From NCBI GenBank assembly GCA_963783695.1, contig CAWAOM010000008.1, forward strand, positions 105,669-169,668: 64,000 nt of DNA, read 5' to 3'. Made by a program: the position numbers and the translations under genes. Every line of letters starts with the position of its first letter. Position 1 is the first letter of the stretch. The DNA is from BM003 sp963783695. GTDB lineage: Bacteria; Pseudomonadota; Gammaproteobacteria; Steroidobacterales; BM003. Shown piece by piece: positions 51,504 through 59,521 of this stretch. The notes under the pieces were generated by a model. That model was not told where the DNA came from. It worked only from the letters and a program-made list of their open reading frames with translations, and did no database searches.

Positions 51504-52279
51504 TTAATCAGGCAATACGAATTGATTCACCCGTTGGCTGAGTTCCGTCAACTGCTCCTTTAATTCGTCGATCTCGGCGACCTGGCCGCTGAGCAGCGCA
51601 TGCTGTTTTTGCAGCTCATTCAACAACAGGCTGGACAAGAGGCGGTACTTGACCGTCTCGGGTTGATTCTCGTCGTTGAAAACCACCAGCTCCGGAAATA
51701 CTTCGGCCACTTCTTCCGCGATCAGACCGTAATCCAGCGGCTGTTCATCGTTCGCGTAGGCCTCTTTGTAGCGAAACGTAACCGGGTGCAGCCGCAGCAA
51801 GCGGTCACTCTCGTCGCCCATGTCGTTGATATCTTCCTTGTAACGGCGTGAAGAGGAAATGGTGCCCAGCTGACCGTTGCTGTCGATGACCACGTTGACG
51901 GCATCGTTGACGCCGGTCATGACACCCTGAATACCCGCGACAAAGGCCCGGGTTTGGAAATCGGGATCTCCGATACGCGTCGTATTGCCCTCACCCGGAA
52001 ATCCTCTGTTTCCAAGCAGGATGTTCGAGTCTCCGCTGGTCAGATCGTAGCCGGCAAACCCACCGATAGCGATGTTGTTTGTGCCGGTCGTGTTGCCCCA
52101 AAGGGCGGCATATCCGACGGCGGTATTATTCTCGCCGGATGTGTTCAGGTTGAGCGCAGTATAGCCGTTCGCCGTGTTTGCCGAGCCGATGTTCGACCAG
52201 AGCGCACCCGCTCCGGTTGCCGTGTTATTGCTACCAAATTCGTTCGCCGACAGGGCTGCTTCGCCGATCGCGCGCAGTC
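51504..52279 (-). pseudogene. 5'-truncated adhesin/tail-fibre-like protein with C-terminal S74 chaperone domain
   Basis: Reading the minus strand from 52279, an open frame without stops encodes YadA/hexapeptide-like head repeats (SNNTATGAGALWSNIGSANT, NTSGENNTAVGYAALWGN, TTGTNNIAIGGFAGYDLTSG). It continues through SNILLGNRGFPGEGNTTRIGD into an intramolecular chaperone (Peptidase_S74) domain: ISSSRRYKEDINDMGDESDR, HPVTFRYKE, DYGLIAEEVAEVFPELVVF. A coiled-coil tail closes it (LNELQKQHALLSGQVAEIDE). The N-terminal part and any start codon are lost where family B repeat 52280-52417 begins; only an internal ATG at 51920 remains. Such proteins trimerise and cleave themselves before the S74 domain. 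Confidence 0.82.
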
Positions 52280-52417
52280 GGTGCCGGAGGTAACCCTATA
52301 ACCCTTGAGCGCCGCAGTCGGTGCCAGAGTAACCCTATAACCGTTGCGGGCAACCACCTTATTCGTAAGTGAACCGCGGCCGATTGCAAAGACATAAGGC
52401 TACCTCCGGCACCGCTG
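52280..52417. repeat. family B repeat, second subtype
   Basis: GGTGCCGGAGGTAACC (52280-52295) is inverted as GGCTACCTCCGGCACC (52398-52413). Over about 138 bp it is almost identical to 46034-46167, including the degenerate second left arm, but has a single right arm. It separates the truncated S74 gene from the duplicated DUF4239 start, so both neighbours end at its edges. Confidence 0.9.
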
Positions 52418-52424
52418 GCGCGCT

Positions 52425-52682
52425 GTCCAGACGGCCAGCGTCCGGATCGGAAGTTGGTAAATCCAGTCGGGCACGGTGGCTCTCCCTAAATCGGTTTATT
52501 GTTTTGTCATCGATCTGCCGACGTCCAGATCATAAAACCTGATCGTCCAGTTGACAGGCCCGTGCGACATTATGGCAGCTTGGTCGGCAGGCCGGCTATC
52601 CGGCGTCCTCGCCACGGCCGGTGCAGCCGCCGCCGTTCTTCCCTCGGTGTCCGCCCGGTCCAGCGCAGGAGCGGGGGACCGA
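52425..52682. repeat. duplicated segment, copy 2 (truncated DUF4239 start)
   Basis: It starts with codons 17 back to 1 of a DUF4239 gene copy (minus strand, MPDWIYQLPIRTLAVWTA, one residue changed) and continues through the upstream region, parallel to 49175-49432. The gene body is absent because the family B repeat takes over 8 bp to its left. From 52683 to 52931 I recognise nothing further. Confidence 0.85.
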
Positions 52683-52931
52683 TCGCGTCCGAAGGTTGGT
52701 TCTGGGTGAGCATCAGTCCGAACACCGGGCAGCGGCACCCGGCGGCTCGGGCCGACGGCAATTCCGCCAGCCATCATCTTCAGGATAACGAGAAACGTCA
52801 ATTCCGTCACATAAGTTAGGGTTTGAGACACCGGCGGATTGAAGCGTCTTACGCGCCTTCCAGAGCTTCGCAACAATAACGCTGGTAGTCGTCTTGCCCT
52901 GGGTCGTGCAGCACCACTCCACAGTTTTTCA

Positions 52932-53095
52932 TTAATACCGCTCAATAACGATTCGAGCATTCCCTCGAAGATCCTGCTCTGCCAGGTGTGTCTTGCCGGT
53001 GCCGGAACCGCCGAACAAGACGACGTGCTCGGTGTCGTCGGGGAACTCGCAGCGATGCAACGCCTTAACCTGGCCGCCGGGAAACCCAGCCTCTC
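52932..53095 (-). pseudogene. IS21-type istB helper ATPase fragment
   Basis: The minus-strand frame ending at TAA 52932 encodes EHVVLFGGSGTGKTHLAEQD, the Walker A region of IstB-type ATPases (E-N-V-V-L-x-G-x-x-G-x-G-K-T-H-L-A). The sequence before it (QVKALHRCEFPDD) fits the helix that precedes this strand, and downstream homology is lost after about ten residues. No istA or terminal inverted repeats are visible. It is a small relic of an IS21-family insertion. Confidence 0.65.
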
Positions 53096-53182
53096 GAGGC
53101 GCCGATGGCCAGTGCGCGAGGTGCGTTCCCTGACCCGTCGGGCCCCGGTGTTCCCGGTTCCGCCGGCGGCAGACCCGGCTGT

Positions 53183-54217
53183 TCAGGTGAGCAGGAGCAG
53201 AATGACCCCGCCGAGGTACAGCACGAGGACCAGGAAACTCTCGAAGCCGATGTTGCCGATACCGTGCTCTTCCCGTCGAACCAGTCCGACCATCAGCACC
53301 GCGGCCATCAGGAGGCTCAGGGTCAGCCAGAACGACTGGGTCAATGTCACCGCGTGATAGATGGAGCCGCCGCGATACATGACGTCGGAAAACGACAGGA
53401 ACAGGACATCAAATGTGTTCCCGCCGATGATGTCCCCCACCGCCAGGGTCAGTGCACCACGCCGGACCGCCGCCAGTGCGATGACAGCTTCCGGTATGGA
53501 GGTCGTCGTCGCGGTCAGCAGCGTACCGACCGTTCCTTCGCTCATACCCGTATAGCTCACGATGGATAATCCGGCCCTGGCGATAATCCAGCCCGCGCCT
53601 ATGACCACGACCGAGAGCACCGCGAATACCGTCCACTCTTTCCACAAGCTCTCTCTGGCTCTGGGTTCGCGGGCAGTCTCCTCGCTCGCGGTCGACGCAG
53701 TGAGGCGAGGCTTCCACATGGGTGCCCTGTGTGCTCCCGAGAGGAGTTTCAGGCCGAAAAAATAGGCTGCAATCAGCACGATCGAGGCGGGGTGAACGCC
53801 GAAGACGGTGGAATCCGGAGTGAAGCCCGCCAGCAGCGGAATAGCGAGCAGAACTACGAGTACGGCGGCCTGGATCAGGTTGGTTTCCGACGCGGCCGCG
53901 TGTTCGAGATTGGCGCGACGGTACCAGATGTCGGCCAGCGCGAGGAAGGTTGTCTGAACGGCGATGCCTCCCACGGCGTTACTCACCGACAGTTCCGGGT
54001 GGCCGCCGTGGGCGGCGGTTAGCGATGTGATGAGTCCGGAAAGGGACGTCATGGCGCCCAGAAAAACGGCGCCCATGATGGCCTGGCCCAGCCCTGTCTC
54101 GCGCGCCAGATATTCAGCCCGCTTGGTCAGAATTACGCCGCACACGCCGATCACAGCGGCAGCACCGACGAAAAGTACAATACTGGCAGGCAGGGAAAGG
54201 TCTTGCGACGCAATCAT
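53183..54217 (-). CDS. CaCA-family sodium/calcium exchanger-like membrane protein
   Basis: This 344-residue membrane protein has about ten segments in two halves separated by a hydrophilic loop (about 165-195). The second alpha repeat is typical of Ca2+/cation antiporters: LLTATTTSIPEAVIALAAVR followed by LTLAVGDIIGGNTFDVLFLS. In the first repeat the usual G-T-S-x-P-E is replaced by MTSLSGLITSLTAA, so the acidic transport residue is missing there. It may therefore have altered ion selectivity or mechanism. It exchanges cations at the inner membrane if active. It stands alone, with the divergent PPOX gene on its right. Confidence 0.85.
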   Translation of the reverse strand: MIASQDLSLPASIVLFVGAAAVIGVCGVILTKRAEYLARETGLGQAIMGAVFLGAMTSLSGLITSLTAAHGGHPELSVSNAVGGIAVQTTFLALADIWYRRANLEHAAASETNLIQAAVLVVLLAIPLLAGFTPDSTVFGVHPASIVLIAAYFFGLKLLSGAHRAPMWKPRLTASTASEETAREPRARESLWKEWTVFAVLSVVVIGAGWIIARAGLSIVSYTGMSEGTVGTLLTATTTSIPEAVIALAAVRRGALTLAVGDIIGGNTFDVLFLSFSDVMYRGGSIYHAVTLTQSFWLTLSLLMAAVLMVGLVRREEHGIGNIGFESFLVLVLYLGGVILLLLT

Positions 54218-54370
54218 GTAAAGTATCTCGCATGGCCCAGTGTGACCCGCAGCGGGAGCCTTTACATACTACGGGCCGGGAGCACAGGGTGTCGATGCGC
54301 ACAGGGGATCATGCTGGCTGATTCCGGGCTCGAGACCCGATAGACGCAATTGACGCGACGGAGAGAGATG

Positions 54371-54898
54371 ATGTCGATGGATCACGATGACACCAAGGAA
54401 GTAGAGACCATTGACGAACTGATTGAGGAATTCGACACCGCCATGCTGGTGACGGAATCTCTTCAGCATGAGTTGCGTGCACGCCCGATGATGATCGCCG
54501 ACCACCAGCCGGGCGGGGCGCTGCTGTTCGTGACACGGGCCGGGGATGAGAAATTGCAGGAAGTGCTGAAGACGCCTCATGTTGCCGTCACCATGCAGAG
54601 CGAAGGGCGATATCTGTCTATCAGCGGTTCGGCCAGGCTGGAGACGGACCAGGTCAGGCTCGACGAACTGTGGTCACCTTCCTGGCGGATCTGGTTCCCG
54701 GACGGAAAGGGCGACCCGCAGCTATGCCTTATCCGGATGGAGCCGTCGGCGGCTGAGTACTGGGATCGCACCGGAGCCAACAGACTGGAATTTATCTGGC
54801 GTGCCGGCAAGGCGCTTTTACAGGGCGAGAAGGCGCCGGATGAGGAGCTCGGTGGTCACGGAAAGGTGGATCTGGGCGACGCGGGCAAGCCGGACTGA
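54371..54898 (+). CDS. pyridoxamine 5'-phosphate oxidase-family (general stress) protein
   Basis: This 175-residue split-barrel flavin-binding protein of the COG3871 general-stress type has ETIDELIEEFDTAMLVTESL at the N-terminus, the ARPMMIADHQPGGALLFVTR strand pair, then VAVTMQSEGRYLSISGSARL and WSPSWRIWFPDGKGDPQL. The last motif (W-P-x-G-x-x-D-P) is diagnostic of this subgroup. It probably binds FMN or FAD; substrate unknown. GGAGAGAG precedes two in-frame ATGs at 54368 and 54371; the second has better spacing. It sits upstream of a Kef antiporter gene on the same strand. Confidence 0.88.
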   Translation: MSMDHDDTKEVETIDELIEEFDTAMLVTESLQHELRARPMMIADHQPGGALLFVTRAGDEKLQEVLKTPHVAVTMQSEGRYLSISGSARLETDQVRLDELWSPSWRIWFPDGKGDPQLCLIRMEPSAAEYWDRTGANRLEFIWRAGKALLQGEKAPDEELGGHGKVDLGDAGKPD

Positions 54899-54942
54899 AG
54901 AAAGCTGAAGCTCCTGGAGCGTCACCAGGAGCCGTGGCCGGC

Positions 54943-54960
54943 GACTCAATCGATTGAGTC
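54943..54960. promoter_or_regulatory. 18-bp perfect palindrome upstream of the Kef-type gene
   Basis: GACTCAATC-GATTGAGTC is a perfect palindrome 27 bp before the ATG at 54987. An 8-bp-stem hairpin (GCTCCTGG with CCAGGAGC, 54910-54932) lies between it and the PPOX stop. It may be an operator for a dimeric regulator of the antiporter gene. A TTG start at 54954 would lie inside it, which is one reason to prefer 54987. Confidence 0.55.
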
Positions 54961-54986
54961 CGGCTATTGCCGATAGCGGTATTTTC

Positions 54987-56210
54987 ATGACTATTCTCTA
55001 CGTACTGCTGGTACTGTTGATCGTAACGCGCCTGTTCGGCGAACTGGCGGTGCGTTTCAAACAGCCGGCGCTGGTCGGCGAACTGGTCGCGGGTATTTTC
55101 ATTGGCCTCCTGGTGACCCGTTTCTCCGCGACCTTTCCCATTCTCTCCGGAATTTCCGATAGCGAGGTCTTCAAGGCCGTCACGGACCTGGCGATTTTCT
55201 TCATCATGCTCCTGGGCGGGCTGGAGATGCGTCCGCGAGACGTGACCAAGGCCAGCGCCAGGGCCATGCCCGTGGCTCTCGGCGGGATCCTTGTTCCCCT
55301 CGCGGCGGGCTACGGCGTGGGCATCCTCTTTATCCCGGACAACCCGGCAAGGGTTGCCCAGTGCCTTTTCATCGGCGTCGCGCTGGCGATCACCGCCGTG
55401 CCCGTCACCGTCAAGGTGCTGATGGACATGGGACGGCTGGACTCCAGCGTTGGTCAACTGGTGGTCGCCGCCGCAATTATCGACGACGTGATCAGTCTGG
55501 TTCTGCTTGCCATTCTGACGGCAGTGGCCGAGACCGGCGTGCTGCCTCCGATGCACGATTTGGCATGGCTGGGAGCAAAGGTCATCGGTTTCTTTATCGT
55601 GTCCTTCGTTGTCGGCCGATTCGTACTCCCGCGAGTCGGGCCTCTTCTCAAGCGAATGAAGCTCGATCACGTCGAGTTCAGCGCGCTTTTGATGTGGGCA
55701 CTGGCCCTGGCCGTGCTCGCCGAGGTACTCGGGATGCATTTTGTCGTCGGCGCATTCATGGCCGGGCTGCTGTTCACCCGTCACAGCATCGACAAGGAAA
55801 CTCATGCCGAGCTCAACAAGCAAATCGAGGGGATGACCGTGGGTTTCTTCGCGCCGATATTTTTCGCGAGCATCGGTATGCACCTGGATCTGGGCGCGGT
55901 CACGGCCATTCCCGCCATGTTAGGGGTGATACTGATCGTTGCTTTCGCGGGCAAACTGCTGGGGGCTGGTGGCGCGGCCCTGGCAATCGGGATGCCCGCG
56001 CGGGAATCCGTGGCGGTTGGATTCGCGATGAACGCGCGGGGCGCCGTGGAACTCATCGTGGCGGATATCGCTCTCCGGGCCGGTCTTTTTTCCCAGCCAA
56101 CGCCGACGCCCGATACGGTCCGCTACCTATACTCGGCAATCGTGATCGTGGCTGTCGTCACCACTCTTCTGTCGCCTGTCGTATTGCGGCGAGTCCTGGA
56201 AAAGGAGTGA
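54987..56210 (+). CDS. Kef/CPA2-type cation:proton antiporter
   Basis: This 407-residue membrane antiporter has about twelve segments. Family stretches include TRLFGELAVRFKQPALVGEL, LAIFFIMLLGGLEMRPRDVT, ALAITAVPVTVKVLMDMGRL, VAAAIIDDVISLVLLAILTA (two Asp in the ion site) and MHFVVGAFMAGLLFTRHSID. GAVELIVADIAL near the C-terminus also fits CPA2. No TrkA-N domain follows. It is a different subgroup from the 40432-41640 antiporter. ATG 54987 (MTILYVLLVLL) has only a weak ribosome-binding site; a TTG at 54954 is an alternative. It sits with the PPOX and 56351 genes in a probable stress cluster. Confidence 0.9.
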   Translation: MTILYVLLVLLIVTRLFGELAVRFKQPALVGELVAGIFIGLLVTRFSATFPILSGISDSEVFKAVTDLAIFFIMLLGGLEMRPRDVTKASARAMPVALGGILVPLAAGYGVGILFIPDNPARVAQCLFIGVALAITAVPVTVKVLMDMGRLDSSVGQLVVAAAIIDDVISLVLLAILTAVAETGVLPPMHDLAWLGAKVIGFFIVSFVVGRFVLPRVGPLLKRMKLDHVEFSALLMWALALAVLAEVLGMHFVVGAFMAGLLFTRHSIDKETHAELNKQIEGMTVGFFAPIFFASIGMHLDLGAVTAIPAMLGVILIVAFAGKLLGAGGAALAIGMPARESVAVGFAMNARGAVELIVADIALRAGLFSQPTPTPDTVRYLYSAIVIVAVVTTLLSPVVLRRVLEKE

Positions 56211-56350
56211 AGCCGGGAGATCGCCTCAGTTTGGTATCGGTTCAGCCTTGAGCGTCGTTGTATTTCTGATCCTCAATGCAATAATCTAAGCTGCCTTGAT
56301 TTGTCTCGAACGACACCCGATAGCCATGAGGCCCGGCAAGGAGTCAGCGC

Positions 56351-56629
56351 ATGAACACACCTGTCAATCTGGAGGAAGCGTTACTCGATCCCGCATCGGT
56401 TTTCGAAAAACCCGAAGAAGTGCGTGACCATACTGAGTTGACGAAGGCTCAGAAGATCGAGATTTTGCGACGCTGGGAATTCGCGGAGAACGAAGTAGCC
56501 GTGGCCGAGGAGGAAGGCATGGTCGATGGCAACCCGCCAATACTCCATAGAGTTCTTGTCGCGCTCGAAGAGTTGGGAGCCCATGTCGATACTGAGCACT
56601 CGTCTCCCAATAAGCTGGGCGGTACCTAG
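56351..56629 (+). CDS. small conserved hypothetical protein
   Basis: This 92-residue acidic protein has no signal peptide or membrane segment. It has a helical region VRDHTELTKAQKIEILRRWE followed by FAENEVAVAEEEGM. AAGGAG precedes the ATG at 56351. Proteins with a K-x-E-I-L-R-R-W-E pattern are found in proteobacteria next to stress or ion-transport genes, but the function is not known to me. It lies 140 bp after the Kef-type gene, same strand. Confidence 0.7.
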   Translation: MNTPVNLEEALLDPASVFEKPEEVRDHTELTKAQKIEILRRWEFAENEVAVAEEEGMVDGNPPILHRVLVALEELGAHVDTEHSSPNKLGGT

Positions 56630-56873
56630 TCGCGCGGCTTGAGGGTCTAACCAGTTCGCGCAGGGCGCGCACGACGTTTGCGTTCTCATCAGGCAAGGCC
56701 GTCAGGTTGTGAAGCTCGAGCTGATCGAACCCGGCAAGCCGGATTAAAATGCCTGTATCGAATCATTCAACAGCCGCTTCCGCGCTGAATGCCTGAACGA
56801 GCATTGGTTTTTCAATCTGCGGCAGGCTTGCCGCTGACGCTGGATCTGACTGCGGCAGCATGACTTCCGTTCT
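56630..56873. other. intergenic region before the arsenic operon
   Basis: These 244 bp between the small hypothetical gene and the arsR promoter contain no recognised gene, repeat or clear terminator. Short minus-strand frames that cross it lack ribosome-binding sites. Confidence 0.35.
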
Positions 56874-56929
56874 TTGACAGCCGCATCAGTATATATGCTT
56901 ATACATATATATGACTTGGCAGATATAAT
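56874..56929 (+). promoter_or_regulatory. arsR promoter/operator region
   Basis: TTGACA lies at 56874-56879, and a perfect TATAAT lies at 56924-56929, 7 bp before the arsR ATG. Between them is an AT-rich dyad TATATG-CTTATA-CATATA (56892-56909), the form expected for an ArsR/SmtB dimer site. The pairing of boxes is uncertain, because TTGACA and TATAAT are too far apart to form one promoter. If TATAAT is used, the transcript is nearly leaderless. Confidence 0.6.
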
Positions 56930-56936
56930 TGCCGCC

Positions 56937-57281
56937 ATGAAGCCAGAATTACTGTTCAATATTCTTTCCGACCCGACTCGCCTCAGGGCGCTCATGCTCA
57001 TCCAGTCCGAAGGCGAGGTTTGCGTGTGTGAGCTTACCCACGCTCTACAGGAGTCGCAGCCGAAGGTGTCACGGCACCTTGCTCTGATGCGGGAGTCGGG
57101 GATTGTTGAGTCCCGCCGGGAAGGAACATGGATCCACTATCGTTTGAGTTCGTCGTTACCCGAATTGGCGCGAGATATCATCGGTTGCAGTTACGCCCGA
57201 TTGGCAGATCTCGCGGCTTTTCGTCGCGACGCGCAGCGGCTGACCCGAATGAACAACCGACCGGAGAGGGTCCGTGCCTGA
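56937..57281 (+). CDS. arsR: ArsR-family arsenic-responsive repressor
   Basis: This 114-residue winged-helix repressor has ILSDPTRLRALMLIQSEGEV and then CVCELTHALQESQPKVSRHL. Cys29 and Cys31 in V-C-V-C-E-L on the recognition helix form the As(III) site known from E. coli ArsR. MRESGIVESRREGTWIHYRL is the wing. It should dissociate from the upstream AT-rich dyad when arsenite binds. ATG 56937 begins at the conserved MKPELLFNILSDP. Its 3' end overlaps arsC by 8 bp, as first gene of the operon arsR-arsC-acr3 relic-arsP-trx. Confidence 0.95.
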   Translation: MKPELLFNILSDPTRLRALMLIQSEGEVCVCELTHALQESQPKVSRHLALMRESGIVESRREGTWIHYRLSSSLPELARDIIGCSYARLADLAAFRRDAQRLTRMNNRPERVRA

Positions 57282-57711
57282 CTCCGTAAACATCCTTTTT
57301 CTTTGCACCGGCAATTCCTGCCGCTCCCAGATGGCCGAAGGTTGGGCGAGGCAAATCGGCGGTGACTCAGTCATTGTGCAGTCCGCCGGTATCGAGGCAC
57401 ACGGCAAGAATCCCCGGGCGATCGAGGTGATGCGGGAGATCGGTATCGATATCTCGGGACAGGAGTCGGCAATCGTCAATGAGGGCATGCTGCAATATGC
57501 CGATGTGGTCGTAACCGTATGCGGCCACGCCGACGAACAGTGCCCGCTATTGCCGCCGGGCATCACCAGGTTGCATTGGCCACTGACAGACCCGGCCAAG
57601 GCTACCGGCACGGAAGAGCAAATCATGACCGCGTTCCGGGCGACTCGCGATGAAATCAAAGTCCGAGTCGGCCAATTGCTCGAATCGATCGAGGCGGGAG
57701 AAACACGGTGA
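57274..57711 (+). CDS. arsC: arsenate reductase, low-molecular-weight phosphatase type
   Basis: This 145-residue enzyme of the thioredoxin-coupled ArsC type has the anion-binding loop Cys11-T-G-N-S-C-Arg17 (FLCTGNSCRSQMAEGW) and the two further redox cysteines, Cys83 and Cys90, in TVCGHADEQCP. DPAKATGTEEQIMTAFRATR closes the protein. It reduces arsenate to arsenite, which is then exported. GTG 57274 overlaps arsR and has GGAGAGG in front. The small thioredoxin at 59291-59521 could be its reductant. Its stop overlaps the next GTG by 4 bp. Confidence 0.95.
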   Translation: MPDSVNILFLCTGNSCRSQMAEGWARQIGGDSVIVQSAGIEAHGKNPRAIEVMREIGIDISGQESAIVNEGMLQYADVVVTVCGHADEQCPLLPPGITRLHWPLTDPAKATGTEEQIMTAFRATRDEIKVRVGQLLESIEAGETR

Positions 57712-57965
57712 GCGCGCAATGCGAAACCACAGCGCGTCGTGCGGCCGGGGCTGAGATGCCGTTTTGCGAGAAATACCTGAGCGTCTCGGCCGCGTTTTGC
57801 ATCGTGGTCGGGATTGCGCTCGGGCGGCTGTTCCCACCGGCTTTCGACGCACTTGCCACGGTCGTCGTCGGTTTGGTCGCGGTACCTGTAATGCTGTCGA
57901 TTATCTGGATCGTCAACCGGCTCAAGCCGTGCCACAAGACGCGGATCGCGGAAGATGTTCAATAG
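57708..57965 (+). pseudogene. acr3: internally deleted ACR3 arsenite permease (mini-ACR3)
   Basis: The 85 residues join two ends of an ACR3 permease. Residues 17-50 (MPFCEKYLSVSAAFCIVVGI, then ALGRLFPPAFDALA) match the first membrane segment of ACR3. Residues 50-72 (ATVVVGLVAVPVMLSIIWIV, NRL) match the last membrane segment, which in ACR3 reads roughly A-T-V-V-G-x-L-V-E-V-P-V-M-L. About 260 residues between them, including the transport Cys, are gone in frame. Coupling is kept on both sides: GTGA overlap with arsC and an 11-bp overlap with the next gene. It cannot transport arsenite by the known mechanism; it may persist as a translation bridge or a small membrane protein. Confidence 0.7.
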
Positions 57966-59274
57966 CCTCCTCTCACTATATCGAGCCAATCGCGAACAGA
58001 GTCACCTGTTTTTCCTGTTTGTCGGGCTGTTTCTGGTGATTTACCTCGTCCCGATAGGCACGGAGCGCGTCGACAACGCGCTGCTCGAGGGACTTCGCCT
58101 GACACACTGGTACGCGCGAGAGCACGTCATTCTGTGCCTGGTTCCGGCCTTCATCATTGCCGGGGCGATGTCGGTCTATATCAATGAGGGCTCGGTCCTG
58201 CGGTATTTGGGTCCCGACGCATCGAAGCCGGTTGCGCTGGGCATCGCGTCGGTTGCCGGCACCATGCTGGCCGTGTGCTCATGCACGGTCTTGCCGCTCT
58301 TCGGCGGGATCTATCGCCGTGGCGCCGGCCTGGGAGCGGCGACGGCGTTTCTCTACTCCGGGCCGGCCATCAATGTGATGGCGATCGTGGTCACGGCAAA
58401 AGTACTCGGCATCGAGTTGGGCATCGCCCGGGCTATAGGTGCCGTCGTTTTCGCGATTGTCATTGGCGCGCTGATGCACCTGATCTATCGCAAGGAAGAG
58501 TCGGCGCGGGCGGCGACGGCTTCGCGAGGGTTTCCGGAAGGCGAAGCCGCCGCGAAGACAGGCGTTGTGGCCATGTTTTTTGCACTGATGATCGGCATTC
58601 TGGTGTTTGCCAACTGGCCCGCGGCCGAAGGCGGCGTGCCACTCCAGGTATACAGGGCGAAATGGTGGACCACAGCAATACTTGCAGGTCTTATGGCTTT
58701 GCTGTTGGTTCGCAAGTGGCAGTGGCGGGTTGCTCCACTAGTCGTTCTGGCGATCCTTGTTGCGGCCGCAGCGTACCTGGTGCCGGATGTGCCCGAGGTT
58801 GCATTCGCGACCGGAGCCATAGGACTGATTCTGATTGCAGCAACGCGCGACAAGGACGAGGAATGGGCCGCCGAGACGTGGATGTTCGCGAAACAGATCA
58901 TGCCCCTGTTGTTGGCGGGTGTGTTTATCGCTGGCATGCTTCTGGGCCGACCGGGTCATGAAGGACTCATCCCTTCGGAGTGGGTTGCCGCGGCGGTTGG
59001 CGACAACTCATTTCAATCAACCATTATCGCGTCGGTGCTGGGCGCCTTCATGTACTTCTCCACGCTGACCGAGGTGCCGATTGTTCAGGGTCTGCTCGGT
59101 GCCGGTATGGGAAAAGGACCGGCACTCGCCTTGCTGCTCGCAGGGCCGGCTTTATCGTTGCCAAACATGCTGGTGATTCGCTCTATACTCGGAACACGCA
59201 AGACCCTGACCTATTGCTTCCTGGTCATCGTAATGGCGACGGCGACGGGATTTTGCTACGGAAACTTTTTCTAG
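57955..59274 (+). CDS. ArsP-like permease (DUF318, COG0701)
   Basis: This 439-residue membrane permease has about ten segments. Conserved stretches are VPAFIIAGAMSVYINEGSVL, SVAGTMLAVCSCTVLPLFGG with the paired cysteines of the family, then RRGAGLGAATAFLYSGPAIN, and in the second half YFSTLTEVPIVQGLLGAGMG and GPALSLPNMLVIRSILGTRK. ArsP relatives export trivalent organoarsenicals; others in the family are of unknown substrate. With acr3 deleted, this is the only intact efflux candidate in the operon. ATG 57955 lies inside the mini-acr3 end, so translation is coupled. Confidence 0.9.
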   Translation: MFNSLLSLYRANREQSHLFFLFVGLFLVIYLVPIGTERVDNALLEGLRLTHWYAREHVILCLVPAFIIAGAMSVYINEGSVLRYLGPDASKPVALGIASVAGTMLAVCSCTVLPLFGGIYRRGAGLGAATAFLYSGPAINVMAIVVTAKVLGIELGIARAIGAVVFAIVIGALMHLIYRKEESARAATASRGFPEGEAAAKTGVVAMFFALMIGILVFANWPAAEGGVPLQVYRAKWWTTAILAGLMALLLVRKWQWRVAPLVVLAILVAAAAYLVPDVPEVAFATGAIGLILIAATRDKDEEWAAETWMFAKQIMPLLLAGVFIAGMLLGRPGHEGLIPSEWVAAAVGDNSFQSTIIASVLGAFMYFSTLTEVPIVQGLLGAGMGKGPALALLLAGPALSLPNMLVIRSILGTRKTLTYCFLVIVMATATGFCYGNFF

Positions 59275-59290
59275 AAAGGCAGATCAAGTT

Positions 59291-59521
59291 ATGAAACTCG
59301 AAATTTATGGCAGCGGTTGCAGCAAATGTAAGCTCTTGGCGCAACACGCAGAGAAAGCTGCTCAAAACCTTGGTGTTGATTACACCATTGAGAAGGTCAC
59401 GGACATGAACGCAATCATTGATGCGGGTGTGCTGCGAACGCCGGCACTGGCTGTCGACGGCACAATCGTCGTCGAGGGTGCGGTGCCAAGCGCGGAAAAG
59501 ATTAAAGGCTTGCTAGGCTAG
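59291..59521 (+). CDS. small thioredoxin-family protein (redox-active disulfide protein 2 type)
   Basis: This 76-residue thioredoxin-fold protein has the redox pair Cys10-Ser-Lys-Cys13 in IYGSGCSKCKLLAQHA and the cis-Pro in GVLRTPALAVDGTIVVEG. This TIGR00412-type family is often encoded directly after DUF318 permeases. It may reduce ArsC or handle thiol-bound arsenicals. It is the last gene of the arsenic operon, 16 bp after the permease stop. No clear terminator follows; the 274 bp to the next gene hold nothing else recognised. Confidence 0.93.
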   Translation: MKLEIYGSGCSKCKLLAQHAEKAAQNLGVDYTIEKVTDMNAIIDAGVLRTPALAVDGTIVVEGAVPSAEKIKGLLG

